Below the pieces are notes generated by a model. It did no database searches. It was given only the letters and a program-made list of their open reading frames with translations, and was not told where the DNA came from. The translations under genes were made by a program, and so were the position numbers. A DNA stretch of 64,000 nucleotides from Mytilinidion resinicola (lineage: Eukaryota > Ascomycota > Dothideomycetes > Mytilinidiales > Mytilinidiaceae): the NCBI RefSeq assembly GCF_010093595.1, contig NW_022985437.1, forward strand, positions 3,318,630-3,382,629. Reading direction: 5' to 3'. The first letter of the stretch is position 1. Each line of letters begins with the position of its first letter. Positions 1 through 9,769 of this stretch are shown piece after piece.

Positions 1-1
1 T

Positions 2-130
2 CTGGCGGTTGGGGATCGGATATTATTTAGGGAGGGGAGGACGAAAGGGCTAGGGATTGTGAAGAGTTTGGGGTACGATCCAACGAAGCCGCTGAATCCG
101 AATGCGGAGCCGGGGACGAGGGAGGTATGA
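2..130 (+). CDS. C-terminal end of a GTPBP1/2-like GTP-binding protein (partial)
   Basis: Only the last 42 codons and the TGA are inside the window; the gene begins to the left. The translated tail contains the segment VGDRILFREGRTKGLGIV, which matches the last beta-barrel of the GTPBP1/GTPBP2 group of translational GTPases, where 'LLFREGRTKG-G-V' is conserved. It ends in a short Pro/Asn-rich tail. Family members are EF-Tu-like GTPases linked to mRNA surveillance and ribosome rescue. The assignment rests on this one short motif, so the family call is fair but nothing can be said about the G domain. Confidence 0.6.
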   Translation: MAVGDRILFREGRTKGLGIVKSLGYDPTKPLNPNAEPGTREV

Positions 131-427
131 GAGACGATATGAGGTGAGAATACGAGGGAAATCTAGGGATGGAGGGATGTAATGATAGTCGATAACATAT
201 GAAAACTCAAATACATGAGATGCTTTTACGATATCCAAACAAAGGTACGTTGTAGGGCTGCATACGGCGGTGTCTACTTGTGACCAATCGCAGAATCATC
301 ACAAGTTAATTCAGGGGTCATAATCAATCAATGGATCGTGCCATTCGATTCGTAAGTTATAGTAGTCCAGACAGTAGCTCCCTTACGCCAATCCAACCCC
401 ACTCCCGCATAGCCCTAAACCCCACCC

Positions 428-1585
428 CTATCCAACAATATACAGCAAATCAATGAACTCCCACGGGTTCTCCGCCACCACCTCCCCAATCTCACCCTCC
501 CTCTCACCCTCCTGGGTACTCTCATCGCCTTCTACCTCCCCTAAGTCGTCAACATTTATCACACACCACAATGGACTCGGCTTCCTCTCCCACGCCCGCA
601 CCCTCGCAAACCCCCTCGCCCTAATCTTCTCCTCCCAGCTCCAAACAAACCATTCTCGCGCTTTATGCTCCGCATACGGCCGTAAGAACGTTCCCTTCTG
701 GTACCTCATCGTCTTCGGCAGATTATGCTTCCGCCTTAACATCTCCTCAATCTCCCGCACGCCCGAGTCGCGCAGCTGTCTCTTCTCTCTAACGCGCTTG
801 AGCGCCAGATCAAACTCCGCCTGCTTCTTGATTTCCCGCATCACACCCGACCCCTTGGGGCCAGTCTTACGCCGGCAAGCGGACGGAAAACGCACGGTCG
901 AAAGTCGGCGATTTCGAGCATCCCTATTTCTGTCGTGTGACATTGAAGTGGAAATCGGGTCCGCGGCAGAGGCCTTCTCCCACCACACCCCCTCCCCCCT
1001 CGCCGCCTCCAACATGCCCATAACCCACGACACATCTTCCATCACCTCGACCTTCTTTCCCGAAAGGGTGGCGCAAGCTAGACACCGCGTCTCCTCTACC
1101 ACACCCACAACTCCCGGTTCTTTAGGACAAAGCGGCGCTTTGTGCACCCTGTCCCACTGCTTCTCGGCCTCTTCCCGCGCACACCGGCGGTGCTCGGCGG
1201 CGAGGGAGCTCTTAATCGCCTGGATGAGACCTAGCCGCGCGTGGTTCCACGCCAGGTTCCGTAGAGAGGGTGGTAGGTGAAGGCCGCCGAGGGCATCGAA
1301 GCGGGCGCTTGCGAGGTCGTACAGGCGCAGGACGGTGGACATGACGCAGGGGGTGCAGGAGCGGGTTTTTGGAGAGGCGGAAGGGTGGAGGGGATGGCCG
1401 CAGACAGTTGCTTTTTGAGTGGGGTGATGAAGTTGTTTGGGGGTGGCGAGGTGTGTTGACGGCGCGCGTGGTTTTGTAGTGGGAGTCGTAGAAGGTGAGT
1501 TTGGTGGCGCTGATGCTGCGCAGGGCGGGGCGATGGTTTTAGAGAACTGGAGTTTGGTCGCTGGATGTGGTGTTTTTTGGGGCAT
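428..1585 (-). CDS. Hypothetical basic protein, 385 aa
   Basis: A single open frame from a good ATG at 1585. The first 80 residues are Pro/Ser/Thr-rich with a Cys/His cluster (CGHPLHP...CTPC), followed by a helical part rich in Arg, Lys and Glu (residues about 85-330) and an acidic stretch before the C-terminus. I recognise no known domain. The long open frame on the opposite strand (453-1280) is low-complexity and looks like a shadow. A small intron in the region around residues 200-230, where the composition turns odd, cannot be excluded. Confidence 0.5.
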   Translation of the reverse strand: MPQKTPHPATKLQFSKTIAPPCAASAPPNSPSTTPTTKPRAPSTHLATPKQLHHPTQKATVCGHPLHPSASPKTRSCTPCVMSTVLRLYDLASARFDALGGLHLPPSLRNLAWNHARLGLIQAIKSSLAAEHRRCAREEAEKQWDRVHKAPLCPKEPGVVGVVEETRCLACATLSGKKVEVMEDVSWVMGMLEAARGEGVWWEKASAADPISTSMSHDRNRDARNRRLSTVRFPSACRRKTGPKGSGVMREIKKQAEFDLALKRVREKRQLRDSGVREIEEMLRRKHNLPKTMRYQKGTFLRPYAEHKAREWFVWSWEEKIRARGFARVRAWERKPSPLWCVINVDDLGEVEGDESTQEGEREGEIGEVVAENPWEFIDLLYIVG

Positions 1586-2053
1586 GGTTGTAGTGTTGTG
1601 GGTTGGCTGGTAGTGATGTGGATGTGGTAGTGAGGGTCTGATATGTTGGTGATTTGGGTTTTGTGGTAAGGTTGTAGTAGAACACGACGGGCTTTGAAGG
1701 CGTGGGTACGTCCTGATGGTGTGGGGTTGTAGATCGGGAGCGAGATGGCGGTAGAGTACGGGGAGGTGTGGCGTTTAAGTAAGCGAGTGGTGCGGTGAGA
1801 GGCTGCCTAGCTCGTTCACCAATCTTGAAAGTAAGGTCACATTGTTGACGAGTCGAACGGCCGGAGCGCTCGCGAACTCGTCTCAGCTACGACACGGCGT
1901 GCAATGAAACCTATCATGAGCAAAGACAATGAATTTAGCTATGGAATCGAACATGCGGTGAATTCACTATACCTGAGACCGCGTCCATGAGATGGTTTGA
2001 AGCGACGTAAAAAGTTCGAACGTTATTCAAACCTACTCTCCATCTCAGTCACT
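1586..2053. other. Intergenic, no gene seen
   Basis: This stretch is the promoter side of the hypothetical gene on its left and the 3' flank of the F-box gene on its right. I see no ORF, repeat or RNA gene that I can support. Confidence 0.5.
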
Positions 2054-3520
2054 TCAGGCCGTCTTCCAGATCGGTCGCTCTCCATTGTAGATACTATGCC
2101 CCTCCGCTTGCATCGCCTTACCCGGCTTCGTTCTAAACCAGACCATGAAATGCGTACTGTGACCCCATTCGTCACACGTTAGGTGCCATTTCCCATGTGC
2201 AATGGCGTACCCTAGCTCCTCCTGGATTTCCGCTTGGCCGTAAAGATCCACAGCTCGCCCTTCGTCGCAAAATTTCCATTCCTCACCCTCGGGACCAAAT
2301 CGAGGGATAGAGTCATTTTTCGTGCGATGTTCGCGGTCGTACTCCGGAAAGCACTTGTGTACAATCTTATCGGACGGTATTCCGGGTTGGGAACCAAAGG
2401 CTTCTAGTTCATACAAGTGAACTGCCCTCAGCGACTTCATGCCCATGATGGTGCGGAAGATGCCATGCCAGGAAGCATCACTCCTATAGCCCCAATGAAA
2501 TTGTGATAAAACAAGAGTTTCGAGTGAGGGAGAAAGCATTTTCAGAAGCGCATTCAAGTCCTTTTCTTCCGGCGCGTAGTAGAAATCGACGACCAGGCGG
2601 GTGAGATTTGGTAGATTGCCTTGGCTGAGCAGATGTAGGGAGTTGACCCTGCCCTGCCCGTCGTGAACGGCGTTAAAGTAGTGCTCGATGATAATTTGCT
2701 CGAGATGTTCGGGAAGAACAGGAAGAAACTGCTGCAGCCAAGGGAGGGAAAAGCGATGCTCCCATCTCAGTAGGCTGATGTGAACGGCGCGAAGGAGTGG
2801 GTGGACGGCTTTCCAGTCACGACTATCCAGGTCAAATGGTTCTCTTTGGGGGACTTCATACTTTTCTACGTGCGGATCCCGGGCGCAAAGGTGAAGGTCG
2901 AGAAGCGGCCTGCTGATTCCGCTGGCGCGCAGGGCTTTAAACACAACGCCAAATTCGCGATAGGCGTGATCGTTGTCGTAATTGTGGAACTGTTGCAAGA
3001 CTTTCAGAGTGCTGTGGTCCGCCTTCGAAGGGCGAAAGTAGGTTTTCTTAATCTCTTTTGCGCCTATGCTGAGCTTTGGCCGAAAGTACGGGTCGTAGCA
3101 CATCTGACCCCAGGGTCCCACGCGGATCCACCGTAGGTTGGGTAGGCTCGCAAAGATAGCGGCCAGGAGACGGTGGTCATCCCCTCTGCTCTCAAATTCG
3201 TTCTGGGCCGCGAGTCGCGCTTTGTAGGACGTCCTCAAAGGCTCGACCGGGAGGTTGCTGCTGAGTCGTTCTGGGCCGATGGTGACATCCTGAACATGTT
3301 GTTGCAGTTCCTCTCGACCTGCAATCTCTTGGATAGCGTTGAGACTAGACGGTGATATCATTGCTGAGACGCTGTGGAGGTATCTTGAGCCGAAGATGTA
3401 GATGCTCTTCCGACGCAGCTCGCGGGAGGCGAGCCGCAAAGCTCGCAGGTCTTCCAATGTGCCATAGAGACATACCTCTTCCAAGAGCTCTTGTGGAAGA
3501 AGCTCTAATGAGGAAGTCAT
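2054..3520 (-). CDS. F-box protein, 488 aa
   Basis: The N-terminus starts directly with an F-box (residues about 3-50: LELLPQELLEEVCLYGTLED, then LRALRLASRELRRKS), the Skp1-binding module of SCF ubiquitin ligases. The rest is a long, irregular leucine-rich part in which segments such as LPNLTRLVVDFYYAPEEKDL and LSPSLETLVLSQFHWGYR look like degenerate LRRs that would bind a substrate. It is intronless with a clear ATG and stop. It does not carry the Cys-x2-Cys insert or C-terminal GW motif of the 25-46 kb F-box group, so it is a more distant relative. By family knowledge it would be a substrate receptor; its target is unknown. Confidence 0.8.
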   Translation of the reverse strand: MTSSLELLPQELLEEVCLYGTLEDLRALRLASRELRRKSIYIFGSRYLHSVSAMISPSSLNAIQEIAGREELQQHVQDVTIGPERLSSNLPVEPLRTSYKARLAAQNEFESRGDDHRLLAAIFASLPNLRWIRVGPWGQMCYDPYFRPKLSIGAKEIKKTYFRPSKADHSTLKVLQQFHNYDNDHAYREFGVVFKALRASGISRPLLDLHLCARDPHVEKYEVPQREPFDLDSRDWKAVHPLLRAVHISLLRWEHRFSLPWLQQFLPVLPEHLEQIIIEHYFNAVHDGQGRVNSLHLLSQGNLPNLTRLVVDFYYAPEEKDLNALLKMLSPSLETLVLSQFHWGYRSDASWHGIFRTIMGMKSLRAVHLYELEAFGSQPGIPSDKIVHKCFPEYDREHRTKNDSIPRFGPEGEEWKFCDEGRAVDLYGQAEIQEELGYAIAHGKWHLTCDEWGHSTHFMVWFRTKPGKAMQAEGHSIYNGERPIWKTA

Positions 3521-3994
3521 CCTGGTGTTGTGGTATTACAGATGGAAGAGAGATGAGTGCTGACGGATGGACGTTGTGTACAATGGTGCCCAGGATTCGA
3601 CACTAAGCCTGAAATGGAGGACGACCTAAAAATACCCAGCCATACATCTTGCATACAACTAACTTTAATGTTACTTCTTGCTTGCATATATAGTTACCTC
3701 TCGTAACCTCGCGGAATGATGATGGGTGTGTTTGTCCACGTGATCTTCTTCCCCACTATACCCCGCGATTTGTCCAAATCGACAAGGGCCGCATCTCTTA
3801 TGCCACTGCAAGTCCCAAATATAACTTCAACCTTATCCTGAAATATCAATGACCTCTGATAGTATCCACTAAGAGCACCTAGAGTTCATAAGCTCTATCT
3901 ACACCCATCACTTTCATTGGCCGCTTCCCTAAATCCTTCCAAGGTCCCAAATTAGACCCCTTAATCCCTCAACAACCATCTATCTACATCCACC
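3521..3994. promoter_or_regulatory. Divergent intergenic region
   Basis: This 474-bp space separates two genes that point away from each other and must hold both promoters. It contains a CACGTG core near 3738. No other element is evident. Confidence 0.4.
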
Positions 3995-4974
3995 ATGTCA
4001 AGTACACCCCCAACCCTTCTCGCCCTTCCCGCCGAACTGCGGAACCAAATCTTCTCCTACGTCGTCAATGGTCCCGATTTTTCCCGCGATGGTTTCCTCC
4101 ACCGCAACCGCCCCGGCGGGATCTATCTTGACGACGAGCACACAGTTACCACGGCCCTTTCCATCCTTCTAACCTGCCGTCAATGTACGTGAGAGCCCAA
4201 TCCAATCATCAACCCTTCTCAAAAATACCCTGCCCATCAATCCTCACACCCACCTTTCATTTCCTTCCAACTCTTCATCGCGAACCTTCATCAGCTAACC
4301 CCCCTCGCACCCCAGTCTACCACGACCTCGCCATCCCGGCCTACACCCACACGCACTTCCTCACGCGCGACCTCTACTCCCCGCTGCCCTCGCTCCTCCT
4401 CCCCCTCCCCGCGCCCCTCATCGCCTCCATCCGGAACCTCGCGTGGGTAGTCGGCCCGCGCCAACTCCGCTCGCTGGTGCAATGGCGCGCGCACCCCTTC
4501 GACGTCCCCATCCCGGACGGCGCCGTCGACCTCGCCGTCATCCGCACGCTGCGCCTGGACACCCTGACGCTCGTCCTGCACGCGAGCAGCTACACGCACT
4601 ACGCGGCCGACTTCACGGCCGACCTGGTCGGGCTGCTGCGGCGGCTGCGGGGCGTGCGGCGGATCGTGTTTGTGCGGAACCGCGCGAACGTGCAGGGCGG
4701 GTTCGGGACGTGGTTTAATCGGCTGGTGGGGCTGATGCTGAAGGTGGACCACAAGGAGCGGTACGATCGCGTGCCGCCGGCGCTGGAGCGCGTGTGGTGG
4801 GAGTGGGGGTTTGATGAGGTGGGAGAGACGTTTGAGATGGTGGCGCGGGCGCCGAAGCCCGTGATGGGGGAGGAGGTGTATATGCGGATGGTGAAGCCGC
4901 TGGTGGATGGGTTGATGGCGCGGATGGAGCGGGAGGAGTGGGAGGCGGATCCGAGGGCGCGGAATGGAGTTTGA
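3995..4974 (+). CDS. F-box-like 'LPAELRNQIF' protein, two exons, 282 aa
   Basis: Exon 1 is 3995-4184 and exon 2 is 4316-4974. The intron 4185-4315 (donor GTACGT, acceptor CAG) joins '...LTCRQ' to 'FYHDLAIPAY', recreating the TCRQFYHDL motif common in this fungal family. The N-terminus LLALPAELRNQIFSYV is the F-box-like opening seen in many ascomycete proteins of unknown role. After the motif come helices and a stretch with LRGVRRIVFVRNRANV, then a charged tail. Exon 2 is strongly GC-rich compared with its neighbours and gives long spurious frames on both strands. The protein probably acts as an adaptor, but it lacks recognisable substrate repeats. Confidence 0.72.
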
Positions 4975-5484
4975 GAGGTTGTAGGGGGGTATGTTGCACT
5001 GGAGTGCATTCGCTGCGCTGACGTCTCGTTCAACGGCATGGTGTCGTCAAAAATGATCGAATGGCGCACTGGCGTTGGTTAGTCTAGTGGAAAGGTCCCG
5101 CTTAAGATACTTATATACGGGGATCGGATCCTCTGCTGCAGGATTGAGTGTATTGGGTACGTACTACACAGTACCTGATTGCTGTGAGATTCCAACAAAC
5201 ACATCACGTGATGACTCACAAACGACGATTCTCAGCATATTCGCTTTGGTTCATCGCTTCGGCCCATGGATAGCTTCTCAGGTCTCTGTACGAGGCATTC
5301 ATTTCTGCGCTCCACCCTTTAGAATCTAGTCACCAGGTACCGCCGTCTGGGGCGGCCCAGCAAGCAGGTTTCCCAAGCTTTCAATTCCTATTCCTCTTAT
5401 CGTACACGGCCGATTCCCCAACCGAAACCCACTCCGAACATACTCCCAAGTCCAGGAGCCGCAGCATATCCTCTTGCCCGCTCT
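4975..5484. other. Intergenic, no gene seen
   Basis: The two flanking genes converge here. A CACGTGATG motif is at about 5206. A tRNA-like A-box at about 5080 was examined and rejected. No supported gene. Confidence 0.45.
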
Positions 5485-6726
5485 TTACATATCAATGATA
5501 ACCTTGAGCGCCTTATTCTCCGCCGCCGCCTGGAACGTGCCATACGCCTTCTCCATGTCCTTGAACGGGAACGTATGCGTAATCAGCTTGTCCGCGGGCA
5601 GCTTCTTCGCCGCCAGAAGCTTCAGCAGCATAGGCGTCGTCACCGCATCGACCAACCGGGTCGTAATCGCTAACCGTCGCACATTAGCATAGATGCCCCT
5701 CCTTCCGCCTCACCAAGAAGCAACAGGGCAATACTCACAAACGTTCCGATCCCACAACTTCTCCAAGTGCAGATCCGCCTTCACCCCATGCACGCCCACA
5801 TTCGCAATCACGCCCCCCGGCGCAACCAGCTCCTGACACTGCGTAAACGTCGCCGGGATCCCCACAGCCTCAATCACGGTATCGCACCCCTTCCCCTCGG
5901 TAACCTCCCTCACCAATTCCTCCGCCTGGCCCGGCGTGCCCGTGAACTCCGCGCCAAACGCCCTCGCAACCGCCAACCGATTCTCATCCGGGTCAATCAC
6001 AATCAGAATCCCGGGTGAATACAGCTGCGCCGTCAACAAGGCCGCCAGCCCCACCGGCCCCGCGCCCACCACCACGACGCTGGCGCCGGGCTCGACCTTC
6101 CCATTCAGCACGCCGCACTCGAACCCCGTCGGCAGGATGTCCGACAGCATGACCATCGTCGCCGGCTCGACGCCCGGCGGGATCTTGTACAGGCTGTTCT
6201 CCGCAAACGGGATGCGCACGTACTCGGCCTGCGTGCCGTCGATCGAGTTGCCCAGGATCCAGCCGCCCGACGCGCAGTGCGAGGGCATGCCGCGCCGGCA
6301 GTACGCACACGCGCCGCAGGCCGAGATGCACGAGATCAGCACGGGGTCGCCGGGCTTGAAGGCGGACACGCCGGCGCCCGTCGACTCGATGACGCCGACG
6401 CCCTCGTGGCCGAGGATGGTGCCGGGCGCGCACGTGGGCACGTCGCCTTTGATGATGTGCAGGTCGGTGCCGCAGATGGTCGAGTGGGTGACTTTGACGA
6501 CGGCGTCGGTGGCGGCGCTGGCGGTGGGTTTGGGGCGCGTGGTGAGGGAGACGCCGGCGTTGGGGCCATTGTAGACGAGGGCGTTCATCGTGGATAGGGT
6601 GCGTGCGGACATGGAGAAGGATTTGGTGGGGAGGGGCGTGAGCGTGGCATGTTTGGCGGTGTTTCGCAACAGCGTGAAGGCCGAGGACCGAGAGAGCATT
6701 TTGATATTGAGAGGTGCAATTGGCAT
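5485..6726 (-). CDS. Zinc-dependent alcohol dehydrogenase (MDR superfamily), two exons, 390 aa
   Basis: Exon 1 is 6726-5739 and exon 2 is 5669-5485. The intron 5738-5670 (GTGAGT...TTAG) joins 'WDRNV' to 'SITTRLVDAV', the expected continuation in the family. Visible hallmarks are the catalytic zinc ligands in CGTD and GHEGVG, four Cys for the structural zinc (CISACGACAYCRRGMPSHC) and the Rossmann motif GAGPVGLA. About 45 residues precede the catalytic domain; they are rich in Ser, Thr, Arg and Ala and look like a mitochondrial presequence, although a second Met before NALVYNGP could give a cytosolic form. The enzyme should oxidise an alcohol with NAD(P)+; the substrate cannot be told. Confidence 0.9.
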
Positions 6727-7489
6727 TAGTAGACGTGAGGTCGTTGAGGTAGGACGATGCAGGCCAAGGAGAGGTGTGCGACGGCGCGCGTTGAGGGGTT
6801 AAAAGGACGCGCACCGGCGGGGTCGGCAGACGTCACGGCAGGGGCCACGGTGTCGTGACCTGACAATCTGAGCCGAGTAAAGAGGCCATTGGATGGCGCC
6901 GTCGGATGTTGTGAGGCTGAGAGTGGAATATTGGTGGGGCCATCAGGAGATCTGTTAAGATCTGCGGAAGTTGAATAGTAGCCAACGAGTCGCCGAAAAA
7001 CAGAGCAAAGAGTGTTTTTGATAAGGAAGTTAATGGCGGGGTAAGCATCCTGGCTATAAGAAGGAAGAGAACGCCCGCTGGAAATAGAGAATAGAGTGAT
7101 GTGGATGAACTGGGTCCAGCATGAAGTATCAGGTGAGAATTAAAAGGTCACGTGATAAACACTAGATGCCGGCACATACCGGGCATGTCGCACATCCGTA
7201 AGCACTCCCTGATACACTCCTGGACACTTTGGAATCGACATTGGAACAAATTCTAGAAGGTATGGTGATGTGATGAAAAACTCCTTTAGCACCTGAAGAC
7301 CCTCCCTCTTCAGATGTCTGCTCGCACCGGAAAATGGAAACATCTAGAATTGATCATGAGAGAAGAAGAAATTTCATGCGCATTGAATTGATAGAGATCA
7401 AATCCCAGATGCCGTTGAATGCTGCATTTGAAGTTGTAACGCCGTAACTCCTACGCTATGCAAAACATCGTGGTTCGCCGCTACTTGCT
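6727..7489. other. Intergenic: dehydrogenase promoter and 3' flank of the cyclophilin gene
   Basis: No gene is supported here; short frames on the minus strand lack any recognisable content. A CACGTGAT motif is present at about 7149. Confidence 0.45.
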
Positions 7490-9163
7490 TCACCAACTGT
7501 CGAAATTGCCGAAGCCATCAGACTTGACTTTCTTCTTGGCCGGCTGCTCCACTTCATCCCAGTGCCCAATGATCTCGTCTTCCGCCTTGGACGCTCCGCC
7601 ATCTTGCATCGCCGCTTTGAGGTATTTCCCTACTCCCGGTCCACCTCCTGCAGCTTCGACTTTTCCGTCGGGTCTAATCCTCTTCCCCGTCCATGTAGTC
7701 TTATCGTCCTCTCTTCCTCCTTGTAGCCGGATCTCCTCCTCTTCCCTCTCCTTGTCCTCCTTTTCCGATCGCTCCTTTCGAAACTCCTCGAATGGATCCA
7801 CAAAAACCACGACATCCAGAATCATGAGATCCTCTTCCGGCCTATCTTTCTCTCCTGTCTTAGCATTCTCCATGGCTGTGAGAGTGGTGTCCAGCCCTCC
7901 AACAACCTTGGCAAAGATGGAGTGCTTCCTGTCCAGATGCGATGCTTGCCGATACAGGATGAAAAATTGCGATGTGTTCGTGTTCTTGCCCTTATTCGCC
8001 ATGCTTATAACTCCCCTTGCGTTGTGCAATAGCGGTCCTTCGAGCTCATCGTTGAATGGCTTGCCCCAGCAGCTCTGACCACCCTTTCCTGTGCCAGTTG
8101 GATCACCGCCCTGGATCATGAAGTTCTTAATATTCCGATGGAATAGTGTGCCCTTGTAGTATCCCTTTTTCGCCAACTGTACGAAATTCCACACGGCTTT
8201 CGGGGCGAATTCAGGGAGGAGTTCGATGTTGAGGTCGCCAAGGGACGTGGAGATGCGCGCGTATCCTTTCTGCTTTACGCGCTTTGGTCGCAGCATGTAG
8301 TCTTCTTCGGACAGGACGGCGCGCTCGGCCGAGGTATGTGGCGTCCAGCCGGTGCTGGTGAAAGACGCGGCAGCTTTGCCGGTGGTGTATTGGGCGGCAT
8401 TGTAAGGCTTCGGTTTCGATCCTTGCGCTGCGGAGTGTGTCGCGGTCGCATTCTTTGCTTTCGCAACGGCAACGGCATCATTGCTGGCCTGAGCCTTTGC
8501 CTGCCTGTCTGTGCGAGCTTTTGCGACTGCTTCCTTCGCGCGCAAAATCTTCCCAGCACTCCCGAGCGCGTCCGCGTTTACGTTGCTCTCCTCGGGAACC
8601 TGCGCCGAAACCTCCCCATCCTTGATATGTTTGAATGCGCTCAGATCCCGCGACTCGATATTTTGCGGATCTTGCAGCGTGATGATATCCTTGCGCGAGA
8701 ACTCGTCATCGCTGACCAGATCGCGCCAGTTCTTCGCCTTGATGTTCAGCCGCTCGACCGTGTCCCAGGCAAAGACATTCCCGGTATTCTTCAGCGTGAC
8801 AATGTGAGTATTATCCGTGAAGACCTTGTACGTGACCGGGTCCACGTACTCGTTGTCCTCGTTCTTCGCGAAGTTGAGGGTAATGAGGTCCGCGCGTTTC
8901 AGCGGTGAGCCGTCAATGGGGTTTGTGCCATGCTTCTGGAGCCAGGTGAGGATATGGGTGAGGTCGAAGATAGTGCCTGCGGCGGTGCAGACGGGATCGG
9001 TGAAGGGCTGGAGGGAGACGGCGCAAAAGTTGAAGGGTAGCCGCTTGAACGAGGAGCCAACGGCCTTGGACTTTGACGCGTTGAAGCCGCGGCTGGTGCC
9101 GAACGAGTCTTCAGAGGCCCATTCCGAGTGAGTGATGTAGAGCTTGTCGGTATTTTTGCCCAT
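7490..9163 (-). CDS. cyp8: U-box cyclophilin, peptidyl-prolyl isomerase-like 2 (Cyp8 type), 557 aa
   Basis: This intronless gene has the full PPIL2/Cyp8 layout. A short N-terminal part (MGKNTDKLYITHSEW) is followed by a U-box (residues about 38-105: FNFCAVSLQPFTDPVC...GTNPIDGSPLK), which lacks zinc ligands and binds an E2 enzyme. A charged linker follows, then a cyclophilin domain (about 300-460) with the core FHRNIKNFMIQGGDPTGTG and SQFFILYRQASHLDRKHSIF. The tail is Glu/Arg- and Lys-rich and suits a nuclear protein. In other fungi and animals this protein belongs to the spliceosome and has E3 activity. The active-site Trp region reads differently from cyclophilin A, as usual in this subfamily. 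Confidence 0.93.
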   Translation of the reverse strand: MGKNTDKLYITHSEWASEDSFGTSRGFNASKSKAVGSSFKRLPFNFCAVSLQPFTDPVCTAAGTIFDLTHILTWLQKHGTNPIDGSPLKRADLITLNFAKNEDNEYVDPVTYKVFTDNTHIVTLKNTGNVFAWDTVERLNIKAKNWRDLVSDDEFSRKDIITLQDPQNIESRDLSAFKHIKDGEVSAQVPEESNVNADALGSAGKILRAKEAVAKARTDRQAKAQASNDAVAVAKAKNATATHSAAQGSKPKPYNAAQYTTGKAAASFTSTGWTPHTSAERAVLSEEDYMLRPKRVKQKGYARISTSLGDLNIELLPEFAPKAVWNFVQLAKKGYYKGTLFHRNIKNFMIQGGDPTGTGKGGQSCWGKPFNDELEGPLLHNARGVISMANKGKNTNTSQFFILYRQASHLDRKHSIFAKVVGGLDTTLTAMENAKTGEKDRPEEDLMILDVVVFVDPFEEFRKERSEKEDKEREEEEIRLQGGREDDKTTWTGKRIRPDGKVEAAGGGPGVGKYLKAAMQDGGASKAEDEIIGHWDEVEQPAKKKVKSDGFGNFDSW

Positions 9164-9769
9164 GATGGATGGCTGGAGGAGTGGTTGAAATGTGATCGCG
9201 ATGCCAATTTCGAGATTCTTCGGCGTGGGTTCTTCCGGCCGGCCTTGGCGTGTTCATCTGTGGCCTGATGGGCCAAGGGGCATCGTTGTATCCATCTCAA
9301 GCTCTCGTCGACCCAACATCGACCAATTCACTGTCGATGCGCCCGAGAAGCCCAGCGCTGCAAACTGTAATCCTCTAGCTCCGCCACCCTCATTTTCGGA
9401 CTGCAAGTCGCGAAGGATACAACTTTGTCTCAGGCTTGCCATTGCGCATGTGAGCATTCTGTTTTCGTCGTCACACTATTTCGAACACATTGCAGCCCTA
9501 GTTCGCTTCCCTTATGCGAAACCAAGTGCTTGTTATTTATGCATTGTCTTTGATGGCAACTGGAATGTCTTCCCGATCCAAGGTTTAATGTCAATTGCCA
9601 CACTGTCTGTGGCGCTGCTCACCAGCCACACTTTATCTGAAACAGCCCCCAGAACTAGCCAAGCAGACCATCTCAGGCTGCACTTCACGTTCCTGATGTC
9701 TCTCAACACCTCGTGAACTGTGGCCCGTCGTCAAACGCATACCGGCAGATGACCACCAGTGCCTAACAT
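9164..9769. promoter_or_regulatory. Divergent intergenic region
   Basis: This 606-bp space lies between the U-box cyclophilin gene (minus) and the next plus-strand gene and should hold both promoters. Frames within it have no protein character. Confidence 0.4.

Noticed and set aside
453..1280. 275-codon plus-strand frame opposite the hypothetical gene
   Set aside because: Ser/Pro/Thr-rich, no motif; the minus-strand frame is longer and more protein-like.
5066..5150. tRNA-like sequence (A-box TAGTCTAGTGG and a loose B-box)
   Set aside because: No matching acceptor stem and the T-arm does not fold; the B-box has mismatches at key bases.
5993..6814. 273-codon frame overlapping the dehydrogenase
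   Set aside because: Arg/His/Ala-rich shadow of a GC-rich coding exon with clear family motifs in the other frame.
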